The notes beneath the pieces were generated by a model. It ran no database searches and was not told the DNA's origin. It saw only the letters and a list, made by a program, of their open reading frames with translations. Below are positions 52,717 to 60,978 of a stretch of DNA of 64,000 nucleotides, piece by piece. How positions within the stretch are numbered: position 1 is the first letter of the stretch; the number at the start of each line of letters is the position of its first letter. This stretch comes from Olsenella sp. KGMB02461. GTDB taxonomy: Bacteria; Actinomycetota; Coriobacteriia; Coriobacteriales; Atopobiaceae. The position numbers and the translations under genes are program-made. Location of the stretch: the NCBI RefSeq assembly GCF_012584445.1, contig NZ_JABAHI010000006.1, positions 62,001 to 126,000 of the forward strand, read 5' to 3'.

Positions 52717-53204
52717 GACACACTTCCTCTCTTTGGTGGCACTCTAAAAGGGCGTTTGTTACAAACTAAATGCAAGCTTAAGGATAATAGCCATTTCTCG
52801 AAGCAAAACCACTGGCGGTCTGAACGGAGTGATTCTGGGCTACGAGCAGTAAATGGCATGCCAATGGCACCCTATATCCCTAAATAATAGACTATAATTT
52901 ATTTTACTTTTATGTGAAAATACTTGGCATATAACCCCATGTCAGAGCCGTAAGTTATAACAGGCTCCATATTGCTGAATATTCCTTTTATATCTATTTT
53001 CATCTATACTTTCCCTAGACCTGGTTCTTTGAGCCCTCTGCCCTCTTACACTTCCTCCACAACTAAGAGGGCGCGGCTGTCCAGTCCTACTCTATAGAGA
53101 CAGGACGGGCCAAGGAGTCTTTCTCACCCCTTGGGTACAGTCCTAGAGGCGTTCAGTAAGCAACCGAGTTTGCGGCCCTAGGCCGTGGTGGGAGGTTTTT
53201 AAAC
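52717..53204. promoter_or_regulatory. Intergenic region upstream of the ADH and Gfo-MurB genes
   Basis: This 488-nt gap is AT-rich at 52860-53015, unlike its surroundings. It contains the palindrome GTTTGTTACAAAC at 52754-52766 (6+1+6), a TATACT box near 53014 upstream of the Gfo-MurB gene, and a hairpin around CTCTATAGAG near 53089-53098 flanked by GTCCT and AGGAC. No gene is visible. Confidence 0.5.
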
Positions 53205-55073
53205 ATGAGCGAGATGGTGAAGTGGGGCATTTTGGGCTCAGGCGGCATCGCGCGCCGCTTTGCCGCATCCTGCGCGCAGGAACCCAATTGTGAACTGGTT
53301 GCCCTATGGAGTCCCACCCAAGACCATTGCGAGAAATTCGCCGCTGAATATGGCATGGAGGCTCAAAGCTCTGCCCAAGAGCTTTTGGCGCGCCAGGATA
53401 TCGATGCCATCTATATCGCCCTGCCCCCGGCTTCGCATGCACCCTATTCGTTGGAGGCCATCGAAGCCGGCAAAGCCGTCCTGTGCGAGAAGCCTTGCGC
53501 CCTTACCGCCGCAGAGTTCAGCCAGGTGGCCAAAGCCGCTCTGGAGCATGACCGCTTTTACATGGAGGCTATGAAGCCCCGCTTCACCCCTCTCTACCAG
53601 CTAGTGCGCCAGCGGGTGAGCCAAGGGGCCATTGGCGAGGTCTCAGGCGTCGAGGCATCCCTTGTCCGCAAGGTGGATCCTTCGCAGGCGCGTCCCTGGT
53701 TTACAGAACCTGTAGGCGGTGGCCAGGCGCTCGATATGGGCGTCTATGGCGCCACTTACCTCGCAGAGTATTGCTCAGGCGATATCAAGGTGCACAAAGC
53801 CAGCCATCTCTATCGCGACGAGGTGGACTGGCAGGACAGCGCCACCATGGGCATTGGCACCTATGGATGCACCCTCACCTGCGATGCCACCCAGGACTTA
53901 GGCTGCGCTGCCACCATCTTTGGCAACGAGGGATCCATTGAGATCTCCGATATAACCCGTCCGGTGCGCGCGGTGCTCCATCGCCAAGGCGGCGAGGACG
54001 AGCTTCTAAAAGCACCGCTGCCTGGCGACGACTTTAGCGCGCAGATCCAGCACTTCTGCTCCTGCTTCTTGTCGGGCGCCAAGGAAAGCCCGCTTATGGG
54101 CTTGAACGACTCCTTGCGCGAAGCCCGCATCTTAGACGCCCTTGTCAGCGGCTTCGATCGCTATGCCATCGCCCAAGAACTGGGCGATATCCTAGGCAAG
54201 GACGGCGTCACCTTGGGCGAGCCCATGAAAGATCACACCACGTTCAAGATCGGCGGCCCGGCAGACGTCTACATCACCCCTAAGAGCCGCGGCCAGCTCA
54301 TAGATTCCGTGCGCCTTCTGCGCGACAAGGAGGTCCCCTTCTTCGTCTTGGGCAAAGGCAGCGATCTTTTGGTCTCTGACGCCGGATACCGCGGCGTCAT
54401 GGTGGATGTGTCCAGCGGGCTTTTAGATGTAGCCCATGACGGCGCCCGCCTCACCTGCCAAGCCGGCGTGGCGCTCGCGGATGCCGCAGAGATGGCGGCA
54501 GCCCTTTCTCTGAGCGGCTTGGAGTTTTCCTGCGGCATCCCTGGCACCGTAGGCGGCGCCGTCTTCATGAATGCAGGAGCCTACGACGGCTGCATAGCCG
54601 ACGTGCTGGAGAGCGCAGAGGTGCTCTTCGACGACGGCCACACAGAAACCTTGGCAGTCAAAGACCTGGATTTGGGCTATCGCACCAGCCGCGTGAAGAC
54701 AGACCATCTGGTGGTCATCTCTGCCACCTTCCGCCTCACACCCGCCGACAGCGGCGACATTCGCTCCAAGATGGACGACCTCACTTGCCGCCGAGAAGAA
54801 AAGCAACCTCTTGAGATGCCCAGCGCAGGTTCGACCTTCAAGCGTCCCGAGGGCCACTTCGCCGGCAAGCTCATCAGCGAGGCGGGCTGCCAAGGGGCTC
54901 GCATAGGCGGCGCCGAGGTCTCTCCTAAGCATGCAGGCTTTGTGGTGAACGCCCACGATGCCACTGCTCGCGACGTGAAGGCATTGATCGAACGTGTCCA
55001 ACAACAGGTGCTCGAGCACTCCGGCGTAACGCTTGAGCCCGAAGTGAGATTTGTAGGGCCCTATACATCATGA
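53205..55073 (+). CDS. Gfo/Idh/MocA-type oxidoreductase fused to MurB
   Basis: This 622-residue protein is a two-domain fusion. Residues about 1-325 are a Gfo/Idh/MocA NAD(P) oxidoreductase: GSGGIARRF Rossmann motif, EKPCAL catalytic lysine, GGGQALDMGVYGATY. Residues about 340-622 are UDP-N-acetylenolpyruvoylglucosamine reductase (MurB): HTTFKIGGPADVYI, GKGSDLLVS, GIPGTVGGAVFMNAGAYDG (FAD), the active Ser in AGSTFKRPEG and the catalytic Glu in PEVRFVG. ATG at 53205 follows GGGAGG at 9 nt. MurB is essential for peptidoglycan. Its stop overlaps the beta-helix gene start (ATGA). Confidence 0.88.
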   Translation: MSEMVKWGILGSGGIARRFAASCAQEPNCELVALWSPTQDHCEKFAAEYGMEAQSSAQELLARQDIDAIYIALPPASHAPYSLEAIEAGKAVLCEKPCALTAAEFSQVAKAALEHDRFYMEAMKPRFTPLYQLVRQRVSQGAIGEVSGVEASLVRKVDPSQARPWFTEPVGGGQALDMGVYGATYLAEYCSGDIKVHKASHLYRDEVDWQDSATMGIGTYGCTLTCDATQDLGCAATIFGNEGSIEISDITRPVRAVLHRQGGEDELLKAPLPGDDFSAQIQHFCSCFLSGAKESPLMGLNDSLREARILDALVSGFDRYAIAQELGDILGKDGVTLGEPMKDHTTFKIGGPADVYITPKSRGQLIDSVRLLRDKEVPFFVLGKGSDLLVSDAGYRGVMVDVSSGLLDVAHDGARLTCQAGVALADAAEMAAALSLSGLEFSCGIPGTVGGAVFMNAGAYDGCIADVLESAEVLFDDGHTETLAVKDLDLGYRTSRVKTDHLVVISATFRLTPADSGDIRSKMDDLTCRREEKQPLEMPSAGSTFKRPEGHFAGKLISEAGCQGARIGGAEVSPKHAGFVVNAHDATARDVKALIERVQQQVLEHSGVTLEPEVRFVGPYTS

Positions 55074-57412
55074 CCAGTGGAAACCCCATGCCAGATACCC
55101 CACAACTTCACTGCCCCGCTTCCTGGAGCGACCTGGCAGAGCTGCTTGGCAGCCCTGAGGCCTCAGGCACCGTGGCGCTGCCTGCCGTGGTCTATGCCGA
55201 CGCGCCCGTGACCATCCCCGAGGGCACGCGCATCGACCTGCTCTGCTGCGCCACGCAGCTGCGCGTGGCCCCTGGCATAAAGACGCTCTTCAGCGTGCCC
55301 GCCAACGCCACGCTCCATGTGGCGGGGTCCATCCTCTTGGAGCCTCCCTTCCCGGTAGGAGAGGCGCTCTTCTCGGTAGCCCCAGAGGGGTTGCTGGAGC
55401 TGGATGTGGCCTTGTTGGCCCAGGCGCCCAAGGCAAAAGAGGAGCTTCCCCAGGGCTCGGTGGTGGAGTGCCGGGGCACGCTGGTCATGGGGCACTGCGC
55501 CGCCATCGAGGGCTGGCAGGTGAAGCCCCAAGATGACAAAGCTTCAGGGTGTGCGGTGAGGGTCAGCGGCGAGAGTGCCAAGTTCTTTATGGGTGGCGGC
55601 CGCATCACCAACTGCTCTACGGCCCAAGCCAGCTCGGCGGTGCCCGGCGCGGCCGTGCAGATTCTGGAGGGAGCCTGCTTCACCCTGTCTGGCGGCGCCA
55701 TCGCCAACAACAACCGCGGGGGTTCGGAGGCGCGCCCCTTTGGCGGCGGCGTCTACTGCGACCATGCCACCTTCAAGATGACCGGCGGCACCATCGAGGG
55801 CAACGCCGCCACCCATGGAGGCGGCGTCTACTGCGTGGGCAAGGGCTCGGTGGATGTCTCTGGCGGCCGCATCACCGCCAATGAGGCAGACCATCGCGGC
55901 GGCGGCATCTATTCCACCGGCGAAGTGATGCTTGCTGGCGGAGACGTCTCCCATAACTCTGCCGCCATGGGCGGCGGCGTCTTCAATTCCGGCCGCCTCC
56001 AGGAGGCAGGCGCGGTGATCACCGCCAACGAGGCCGACTCCGGCGCAGGCATCTACAACCGCGGCAGCCTGGCCATGGAAGGCGGCTCCATCGTGAAAAA
56101 CGCGGCCGAGGGCACGCAGGGCTCGGGTGGCGGCGTCTTCAACACTGGGCGCCTGTCTCTGGCCGACGGCACCATCGCCGGCAACTGCGCCCTCTATACC
56201 GGCGGCGGCATCTACAACACCCGCACCGGCTCCATCGAGATCGCAGGCGCCGGGCTTTCCCGCAACCGCGCCCTCTACGGAGGCGGCATTTACAACGCCT
56301 CCGGCCGCGTGCACATCACCCAGGGCGACATCGTGGACAACCAGGCCAACTCCACCCAATATGGCGGCGGCGGCATCTACAACACCGGCAAGCTGGAATG
56401 CGTGAGCGCCACTATCGTGCACAACGCCTCCCAGGGCATGGGCGGCGGCATCTACAACACCGGCACGGTGCTTTTGGGTTCCTCGGGCCTGTCGCACAAC
56501 GCCGCTCAAAACGGCGGCGGCGTCTTCAACCGCGGGCATCTGGCCACCGAGGGCGCAGTGCTTGTCTACAACATGGTGGAGGACATGGGCGGCGGCATTG
56601 TGAACACCGGCTCGCTCACCATGGCCAGAGGCACCGTGGCCCATAACACCGCCCGTCGAGGCGGCGGCATCTTGAACGCCGGCAACGCCCAAGTCCAAGG
56701 CACCCTGCTGGGCCGCAACCGCGCCGGCCGCGCCCGGGACTTCTACAACTACCGCGACGACGGGGCCAGGGGCACCTTCACCTTGACCCTTCCCGAGAAT
56801 GACCCTGCCTACCAGGGTTTTGGCTGGCTTGAGGAGGGAGCGGCCACAACCGGCGATCCCGATCCCTCAGACCAGTTTGTAGACGACCACGAGGAGCGGC
56901 TCTTATCGGCACGTCCCGTATGCGAAGTGTGCTTCTATACCTCTGACGGCGCGCTCATCGACACCCATCTGGTGGCCCCTGGCTCTCTGATCGAGAAGCC
57001 CGGCGAGCCCGGCGTGCCCTCGGGCCAGCCTTTGGCGGTCTTCAGCGGCTGGGCCAACGCCAAAGACGGAGAATCCTTTGACTTTGACACCCCAGTGGAG
57101 ACGGATTTGCAGCTGGTAGCCCTCTACGACGAGCCTGTCGCCCAGCAACCTTTGGAAGAGGATCCGCTGCCAACATTGGGCTCGGCAGCCCAAGACGGCA
57201 TCTCGGCCGCAGCGCAAAAAAACGTAGCCGCAGCCGCGGGAACCCTCCATCCTTTCCCCGCCACGGCGTTCCCTCGCGTGCCTCAAGAAAACGAGACGTC
57301 CACCGAGCTCTCCCCTATGGTGGCCGGCCTTCTCTGGGGAGCCAGGGCCATGGGCACCGTCGCGGGATTCGTGCGCTCCCGCGCTCCTCGCAGGCAGGAT
57401 TCAGCCTCTTAG
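55070..57412 (+). CDS. Right-handed beta-helix repeat protein with a Listeria-Bacteroides-type repeat, no signal peptide seen
   Basis: This 780-residue protein has roughly 15 turns of about 22-26 residues with a GGGIYNTG-like pattern (residues about 180-565), typical of right-handed parallel beta-helices. A segment near 620-685 (VCEVCFYTSDGAL...VFSGW...LQLVALYDEP) fits an InlB/Listeria-Bacteroides repeat. The N-terminus (MTSGNPMPDTPQLHC) has no signal peptide or Tat motif. A weak C-terminal hydrophobic stretch (MVAGLLWGARAMGTVAGFV) followed by RSRAPRRQ may be a tail anchor. It is coupled to the MurB fusion by an ATGA overlap. Function unknown; a surface role would be usual but export is not explained. 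Confidence 0.85.
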   Translation: MTSGNPMPDTPQLHCPASWSDLAELLGSPEASGTVALPAVVYADAPVTIPEGTRIDLLCCATQLRVAPGIKTLFSVPANATLHVAGSILLEPPFPVGEALFSVAPEGLLELDVALLAQAPKAKEELPQGSVVECRGTLVMGHCAAIEGWQVKPQDDKASGCAVRVSGESAKFFMGGGRITNCSTAQASSAVPGAAVQILEGACFTLSGGAIANNNRGGSEARPFGGGVYCDHATFKMTGGTIEGNAATHGGGVYCVGKGSVDVSGGRITANEADHRGGGIYSTGEVMLAGGDVSHNSAAMGGGVFNSGRLQEAGAVITANEADSGAGIYNRGSLAMEGGSIVKNAAEGTQGSGGGVFNTGRLSLADGTIAGNCALYTGGGIYNTRTGSIEIAGAGLSRNRALYGGGIYNASGRVHITQGDIVDNQANSTQYGGGGIYNTGKLECVSATIVHNASQGMGGGIYNTGTVLLGSSGLSHNAAQNGGGVFNRGHLATEGAVLVYNMVEDMGGGIVNTGSLTMARGTVAHNTARRGGGILNAGNAQVQGTLLGRNRAGRARDFYNYRDDGARGTFTLTLPENDPAYQGFGWLEEGAATTGDPDPSDQFVDDHEERLLSARPVCEVCFYTSDGALIDTHLVAPGSLIEKPGEPGVPSGQPLAVFSGWANAKDGESFDFDTPVETDLQLVALYDEPVAQQPLEEDPLPTLGSAAQDGISAAAQKNVAAAAGTLHPFPATAFPRVPQENETSTELSPMVAGLLWGARAMGTVAGFVRSRAPRRQDSAS

Positions 57413-57446
57413 GGGTTTGACGCCCTTTTTTGCAATGATTGTTCTG

Positions 57447-57485
57447 ACTCCTCTCGAAGGTTGCGTTTGGCCCTTTGAGAGGAGT
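57447..57485 (+). other. Stem-loop upstream of the FMN riboswitch
   Basis: ACTCCTCTC (57447-57455) pairs with GAGAGGAGT (57477-57485) with a 21-nt loop. It lies between the beta-helix stop and the riboswitch and lacks a T-tract; T6 occurs just before it (57425-57430). It may be part of the leader or a processing site. Confidence 0.45.
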
Positions 57486-57499
57486 AGAGTCTCACCTGA

Positions 57500-57623
57500 C
57501 GTTTCAGGGCGGGGTGCAATTCCCCACTGGCGGTAAGGCGTCTATGCCAAGCCCGCAAACCGCGCAAGCGGCCGATCCAGTGCAAGTCTGGAGCCAACGG
57601 TGACAGTCCGGATGGAAGAAACG
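57500..57623 (+). ncRNA. FMN riboswitch (RFN element) controlling ribU
   Basis: The conserved RFN core is present: GGGCGGGGTGCAATTCCCC, ACTGGCGGTAAGG, AGCCCGCAA, CGCAAGCGGCCGATCCAG, GGAGCCAACGGTGACAG and CCGGATGGAAGAA. The P1 helix pairs CGTTTC (57500-57505) with GAAACG (57618-57623). The 3' end is only 10 nt before the ribU start and abuts GGGGTG, so it probably blocks translation initiation when FMN is bound. It senses FMN and limits riboflavin uptake. Confidence 0.95.
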
Positions 57624-57633
57624 GGGTGTAGCC

Positions 57634-58245
57634 ATGACGTGGCAAGCTTCCTCATCTAAAACCAAATCATCTACCCAACCTGCCAACAGGCAGAGGCCCT
57701 CGGCCCACGCCACTTCAAAGGGTGCGAGTTCCTGGAACTCCAGGCGTGTGGCGATCTCGGCGCTCTTTTGCGCTGCAGCTCTGGTGGCCAGCTTCGTCGA
57801 GATCCCCATCTTTCCTTTGGCCCCCTACCTCAAGTACGATCCCTCCGGCGTGGTGTGCCTGGTGGCAGGCCTTCTGTTTGGACCGGCCATCGGCGCCTGC
57901 ACCGCAGTGCTTCCCTGGGTGATCCGCCTGTTCACAGACCCCTTTGGCGCCGTCATGGCCATGGCCTGCTCTCTGGCAGCCACCCTGCCCGCAGCCTTTA
58001 TCTACAGGCGCCATCACAGTTTCAAAGGCGCCGTGGCAGGGTTGCTTTTCGCGGCAGCCATCACCCTTGCAGTGGCCATCTTGGGAAACCTGGTGATCAC
58101 GCCCCTCTACTCGGGCATGCCGCCGGAGGCTGTGGCTTCTCTCATCGTGCCAGTGCTTTTGCCCTTCAACCTGCTCAAGATCGCCATCAACACCGCCCTC
58201 ACGCTGGCGGTCTATAAGCCCGTCTCCACCATGGTAGGCCAATGA
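57634..58245 (+). CDS. ribU: RibU-type riboflavin ECF substrate-binding S component
   Basis: This 203-residue membrane protein has about six hydrophobic segments (from about residue 37). It has an N-terminal Ser/Lys-rich tail and the S-component motifs IFPLAPYLKYDPSGV and LVAGLLFGPAIGACTAVLPW typical of RibU. It binds riboflavin; the FMN riboswitch directly upstream supports that assignment. Its stop overlaps the ecfA1 start by 4 nt (ATGA), placing it in the same operon as a full ECF module. Confidence 0.93.
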   Translation: MTWQASSSKTKSSTQPANRQRPSAHATSKGASSWNSRRVAISALFCAAALVASFVEIPIFPLAPYLKYDPSGVVCLVAGLLFGPAIGACTAVLPWVIRLFTDPFGAVMAMACSLAATLPAAFIYRRHHSFKGAVAGLLFAAAITLAVAILGNLVITPLYSGMPPEAVASLIVPVLLPFNLLKIAINTALTLAVYKPVSTMVGQ

Positions 58246-59096
58246 GCTCTGGGAAAGGCTTGCAGGTAGCCAAGCTCGAGCATGTGCGCTTTTCCTACGA
58301 CGGCGGAGCCACCTGGGCGCTTGATGATGTGTCCTTGTCGGTAGAAGCCGGGGAGCGCCTCTGCCTTTTGGGGGCGAACGGCTCGGGGAAGTCCACGCTG
58401 GCGCGCCTTTTGGCAGGCATCCTGGCGCCCGACGAGGGCACCGTGGAGCTCATGGGCCGTACCTGCTTTGTGGACGGCGCCCCTGACGGCGAGGCCTATC
58501 AGCAGGCGCGGGACAGAAGCGCCATGGTCTTTCAAACCCCCGAGGACGCCGTTTTGACCACTCGGGTGGATCAAGACGTGGCCTTTGGCCCAGAGAACCT
58601 GGGCTGGAACCCTGCCGCCATCGATCAGGCGGTCGACGGCGCCCTTGAGGCCACGCACCTGGAAACGCTGGCAAGCCAAGATCCCACTCGCCTTTCTGGC
58701 GGCCAGCAGCAACGGGTGGCCATTGCAGGGGCGCTGGCCTGCGACCCGGCGCTCTTGGTGCTGGACGAGCCTGGCGCGCGCCTCGATGTGGAGGGGCGCC
58801 GTCAAGTGGCCGCCACACTGGCCTCGCTGGGCGCTCAGCATGCCTGCGTGCTGGTGACCCACTCCATGGACGAAGCAGCCGCCGCCGACCGCATCGTCGT
58901 GCTCTCACAAGGAAAGATCGCGCTGCAGGGCGCCCCTGAGCAGGTGCTCACTCAGGCGAGCCGCCTCGCCTCGCTCTCGCTGGAGCCTCCCTTCGCCGCC
59001 TCGCTGGCATTGGCGCTGGCTCGCTCTGGCATGCCCGTGAGTCCCACCGTCTCTGCTGCGGCCCTTTTGGACCAGCTGGCGGGTGGCGCCTCATGA
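58242..59096 (+). CDS. ecfA1: ECF transporter ATPase EcfA1
   Basis: This 284-residue ATPase has Walker A GANGSGKST, Q-loop FQTPEDAVLT, signature LSGGQQQRVAIAG and Walker B LLVLDEPGARLD. It pairs with EcfA2 and EcfT to drive S components such as RibU. It overlaps its neighbours by 4 nt on both sides. Confidence 0.92.
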   Translation: MSSGKGLQVAKLEHVRFSYDGGATWALDDVSLSVEAGERLCLLGANGSGKSTLARLLAGILAPDEGTVELMGRTCFVDGAPDGEAYQQARDRSAMVFQTPEDAVLTTRVDQDVAFGPENLGWNPAAIDQAVDGALEATHLETLASQDPTRLSGGQQQRVAIAGALACDPALLVLDEPGARLDVEGRRQVAATLASLGAQHACVLVTHSMDEAAAADRIVVLSQGKIALQGAPEQVLTQASRLASLSLEPPFAASLALALARSGMPVSPTVSAAALLDQLAGGAS

Positions 59097-60046
59097 GCCT
59101 CGACTTTTCCCAGGTGACCTTTGGCTATGAGTCCCAGCCGGTAATCTCCAACCTGAGCCTTGCTGTGCCTGACGGCGCCCTCACCGTGCTGGCAGGGGCA
59201 ACTGGCTCGGGCAAATCCACGATGCTCAAACTTGCTGCCGGCCTGTTGCGTCCCAAGAGCGGCACTATCGAGGTCGACGGAGCCCCCATTTGGCGCTCGG
59301 GTATTCTGGGGCGCCCTAGGCGCGACCCTGAGCTTCCCTGGCGCCTGGGCTATGTGATGCAGCGCCCGGAGCGCCAGCTCTTCGCCGCCACCGTGCTCGA
59401 CGACGTGGCTTTTGGCCCCAAAAATGCCGGCCTCTCTGCCCAGGAGGCCGCCTGCGCCGCCACCGAGGCCCTGGAGCTTTTGGAGGTCTCGCATCTCGCT
59501 CGCCGCTCGCCCTTCGAGCTCTCCGGAGGCCAGCAGCGCCTGGTGGCCATCGCAGGCGTGCTGGCCATGAAGCCGCGCAACCTGGTGCTCGACGAGCCCC
59601 TCTCTGCGCTCGACCCTGAGGGCCGGTCCCTGGTAGAGCGCGCCCTGTCCCAGCTGGTCACCCCCACCGGCGCCCTGCTCATGGTGTGCCACGACATGGA
59701 TGCTGCCGGACGCATCGCCTCCAGGATGGCGGTGCTCGACCAGGGCGCCGTCGCCCTAGAGGGCCCTTGTGCCCAGGTCTTTTCCCACGCCAAGAAACTC
59801 CGTCGCCTGGGGCTGGGCCTCCCTGCCCCCCTGGCCTTCGCCCATCGGCTGGAAGCGCGCACCGGAGCCTCCCTAGGCGCCCCACTCACAGAAGATGCCC
59901 TGGTAAAAGCCATCCTCGCACAGCGGGATTCGATACCTGGCGCCCGTTGCGCCACCTTGGAGACTCCCGGCTCTGCGGCCTCCCCTGAGAACGCGCCCTC
60001 GAGCAGCGACACTGCCAGCGGCCCGCCTTTGGGAGGCGCCTCATGA
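59093..60046 (+). CDS. ecfA2: ECF transporter ATPase EcfA2
   Basis: This 317-residue ATPase has Walker A GATGSGKST, signature LSGGQQRLVAIAG and Walker B NLVLDEPLSALD. It partners EcfA1 in a heterodimer. The C-terminal 60 residues are low-complexity (Ala/Ser/Gly-rich), unusual for the family. It overlaps ecfA1 and ecfT by 4 nt each. Confidence 0.9.
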   Translation: MSLDFSQVTFGYESQPVISNLSLAVPDGALTVLAGATGSGKSTMLKLAAGLLRPKSGTIEVDGAPIWRSGILGRPRRDPELPWRLGYVMQRPERQLFAATVLDDVAFGPKNAGLSAQEAACAATEALELLEVSHLARRSPFELSGGQQRLVAIAGVLAMKPRNLVLDEPLSALDPEGRSLVERALSQLVTPTGALLMVCHDMDAAGRIASRMAVLDQGAVALEGPCAQVFSHAKKLRRLGLGLPAPLAFAHRLEARTGASLGAPLTEDALVKAILAQRDSIPGARCATLETPGSAASPENAPSSSDTASGPPLGGAS

Positions 60047-60834
60047 GCGCACTAGGGGAGTTTGGTCGCTACCAGAGAGGCTCCTCGCCTCTCCACAGAG
60101 CCGACGCCCGCGCCAAGATCTTGGTAACCGCGGCATTTATGACCACCATCTTCTTGATCGTCTCACCGGCGCAGGCCCTCTGGGCACTGGCAGGCTTTTT
60201 GGGACTCTGCACTCTGGGGCGCATCTCGCCGATGTCGCTTTTGGCTTCCTCGGCGCCCCTTTTGGCATTGCTGGCAGTCTTCTCGCTGCTCAACCTGTTC
60301 GTGAATCCAGAAGGCCCGCTGCTTTGGAGCTGGGGGGCGCTCGCAATTCATGAGGGCGGGCTCTTCTCGGCAGCCCTCACCGCCAGCAGGCTGGGGCTTT
60401 TGGTGGTGGACGGAGCGCTGCTCTTGGCCGTAACCGAGCCGCTGCAGCTCACCCGCGCCCTTTCGTCGCTGCTCTCGCCTCTGGGCCGCCTGGGCGTGCC
60501 GGTGGAGCAGCTGGCCTTTGTGCTGGCGCTGGCGCTGCGGTTTGTGCCCACCCTCACCTCGGAGATCCAAAGCGTCATGGATGCCCAGCGCGCTCGCGGC
60601 GCCGCCTTTGACTCCGGGAGCCCAGTGAAGCGCCTGCAGGCGCTTTTGAGCATTCTGGTGCCCACGTTCGCCGGCGCGCTGCGTCATGCCCAGGGGCTGT
60701 CATTGGCCCTAGAGGCGCGCCATTACGACCCCAACCGCCCGCGCACCATTTGGAAGAAGCCGCATCCGGGGCAGGTGGACGCGGTATTATGCATCTATGG
60801 CCTTATATATGTGATAGGGCTGTCCCTGCTTTAA
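60043..60834 (+). CDS. ecfT: ECF transporter transmembrane protein EcfT
   Basis: This 263-residue polytopic protein has the EcfT coupling motif AQRARGAAFD at about 175-184 in the cytoplasmic loop (first Ala-Arg-Gly) and a second basic motif near ALEARHYDP. It joins the ATPases to S components. Last gene of the ribU-ecfA1-ecfA2-ecfT operon. Confidence 0.92.
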   Translation: MSALGEFGRYQRGSSPLHRADARAKILVTAAFMTTIFLIVSPAQALWALAGFLGLCTLGRISPMSLLASSAPLLALLAVFSLLNLFVNPEGPLLWSWGALAIHEGGLFSAALTASRLGLLVVDGALLLAVTEPLQLTRALSSLLSPLGRLGVPVEQLAFVLALALRFVPTLTSEIQSVMDAQRARGAAFDSGSPVKRLQALLSILVPTFAGALRHAQGLSLALEARHYDPNRPRTIWKKPHPGQVDAVLCIYGLIYVIGLSLL

Positions 60835-60978
60835 TTCTCCATGGGGAGTGGACGCGAGGGCCGCAAGGGACTACCATATGTGAGCTCAAGGAATCCCCCG
60901 CTATGCATCTGGTATCCTGATTTGTAGCTTAAAGATTCTCACTACACGACAGGCACACGCAATTTGAATGGAGCCGCC

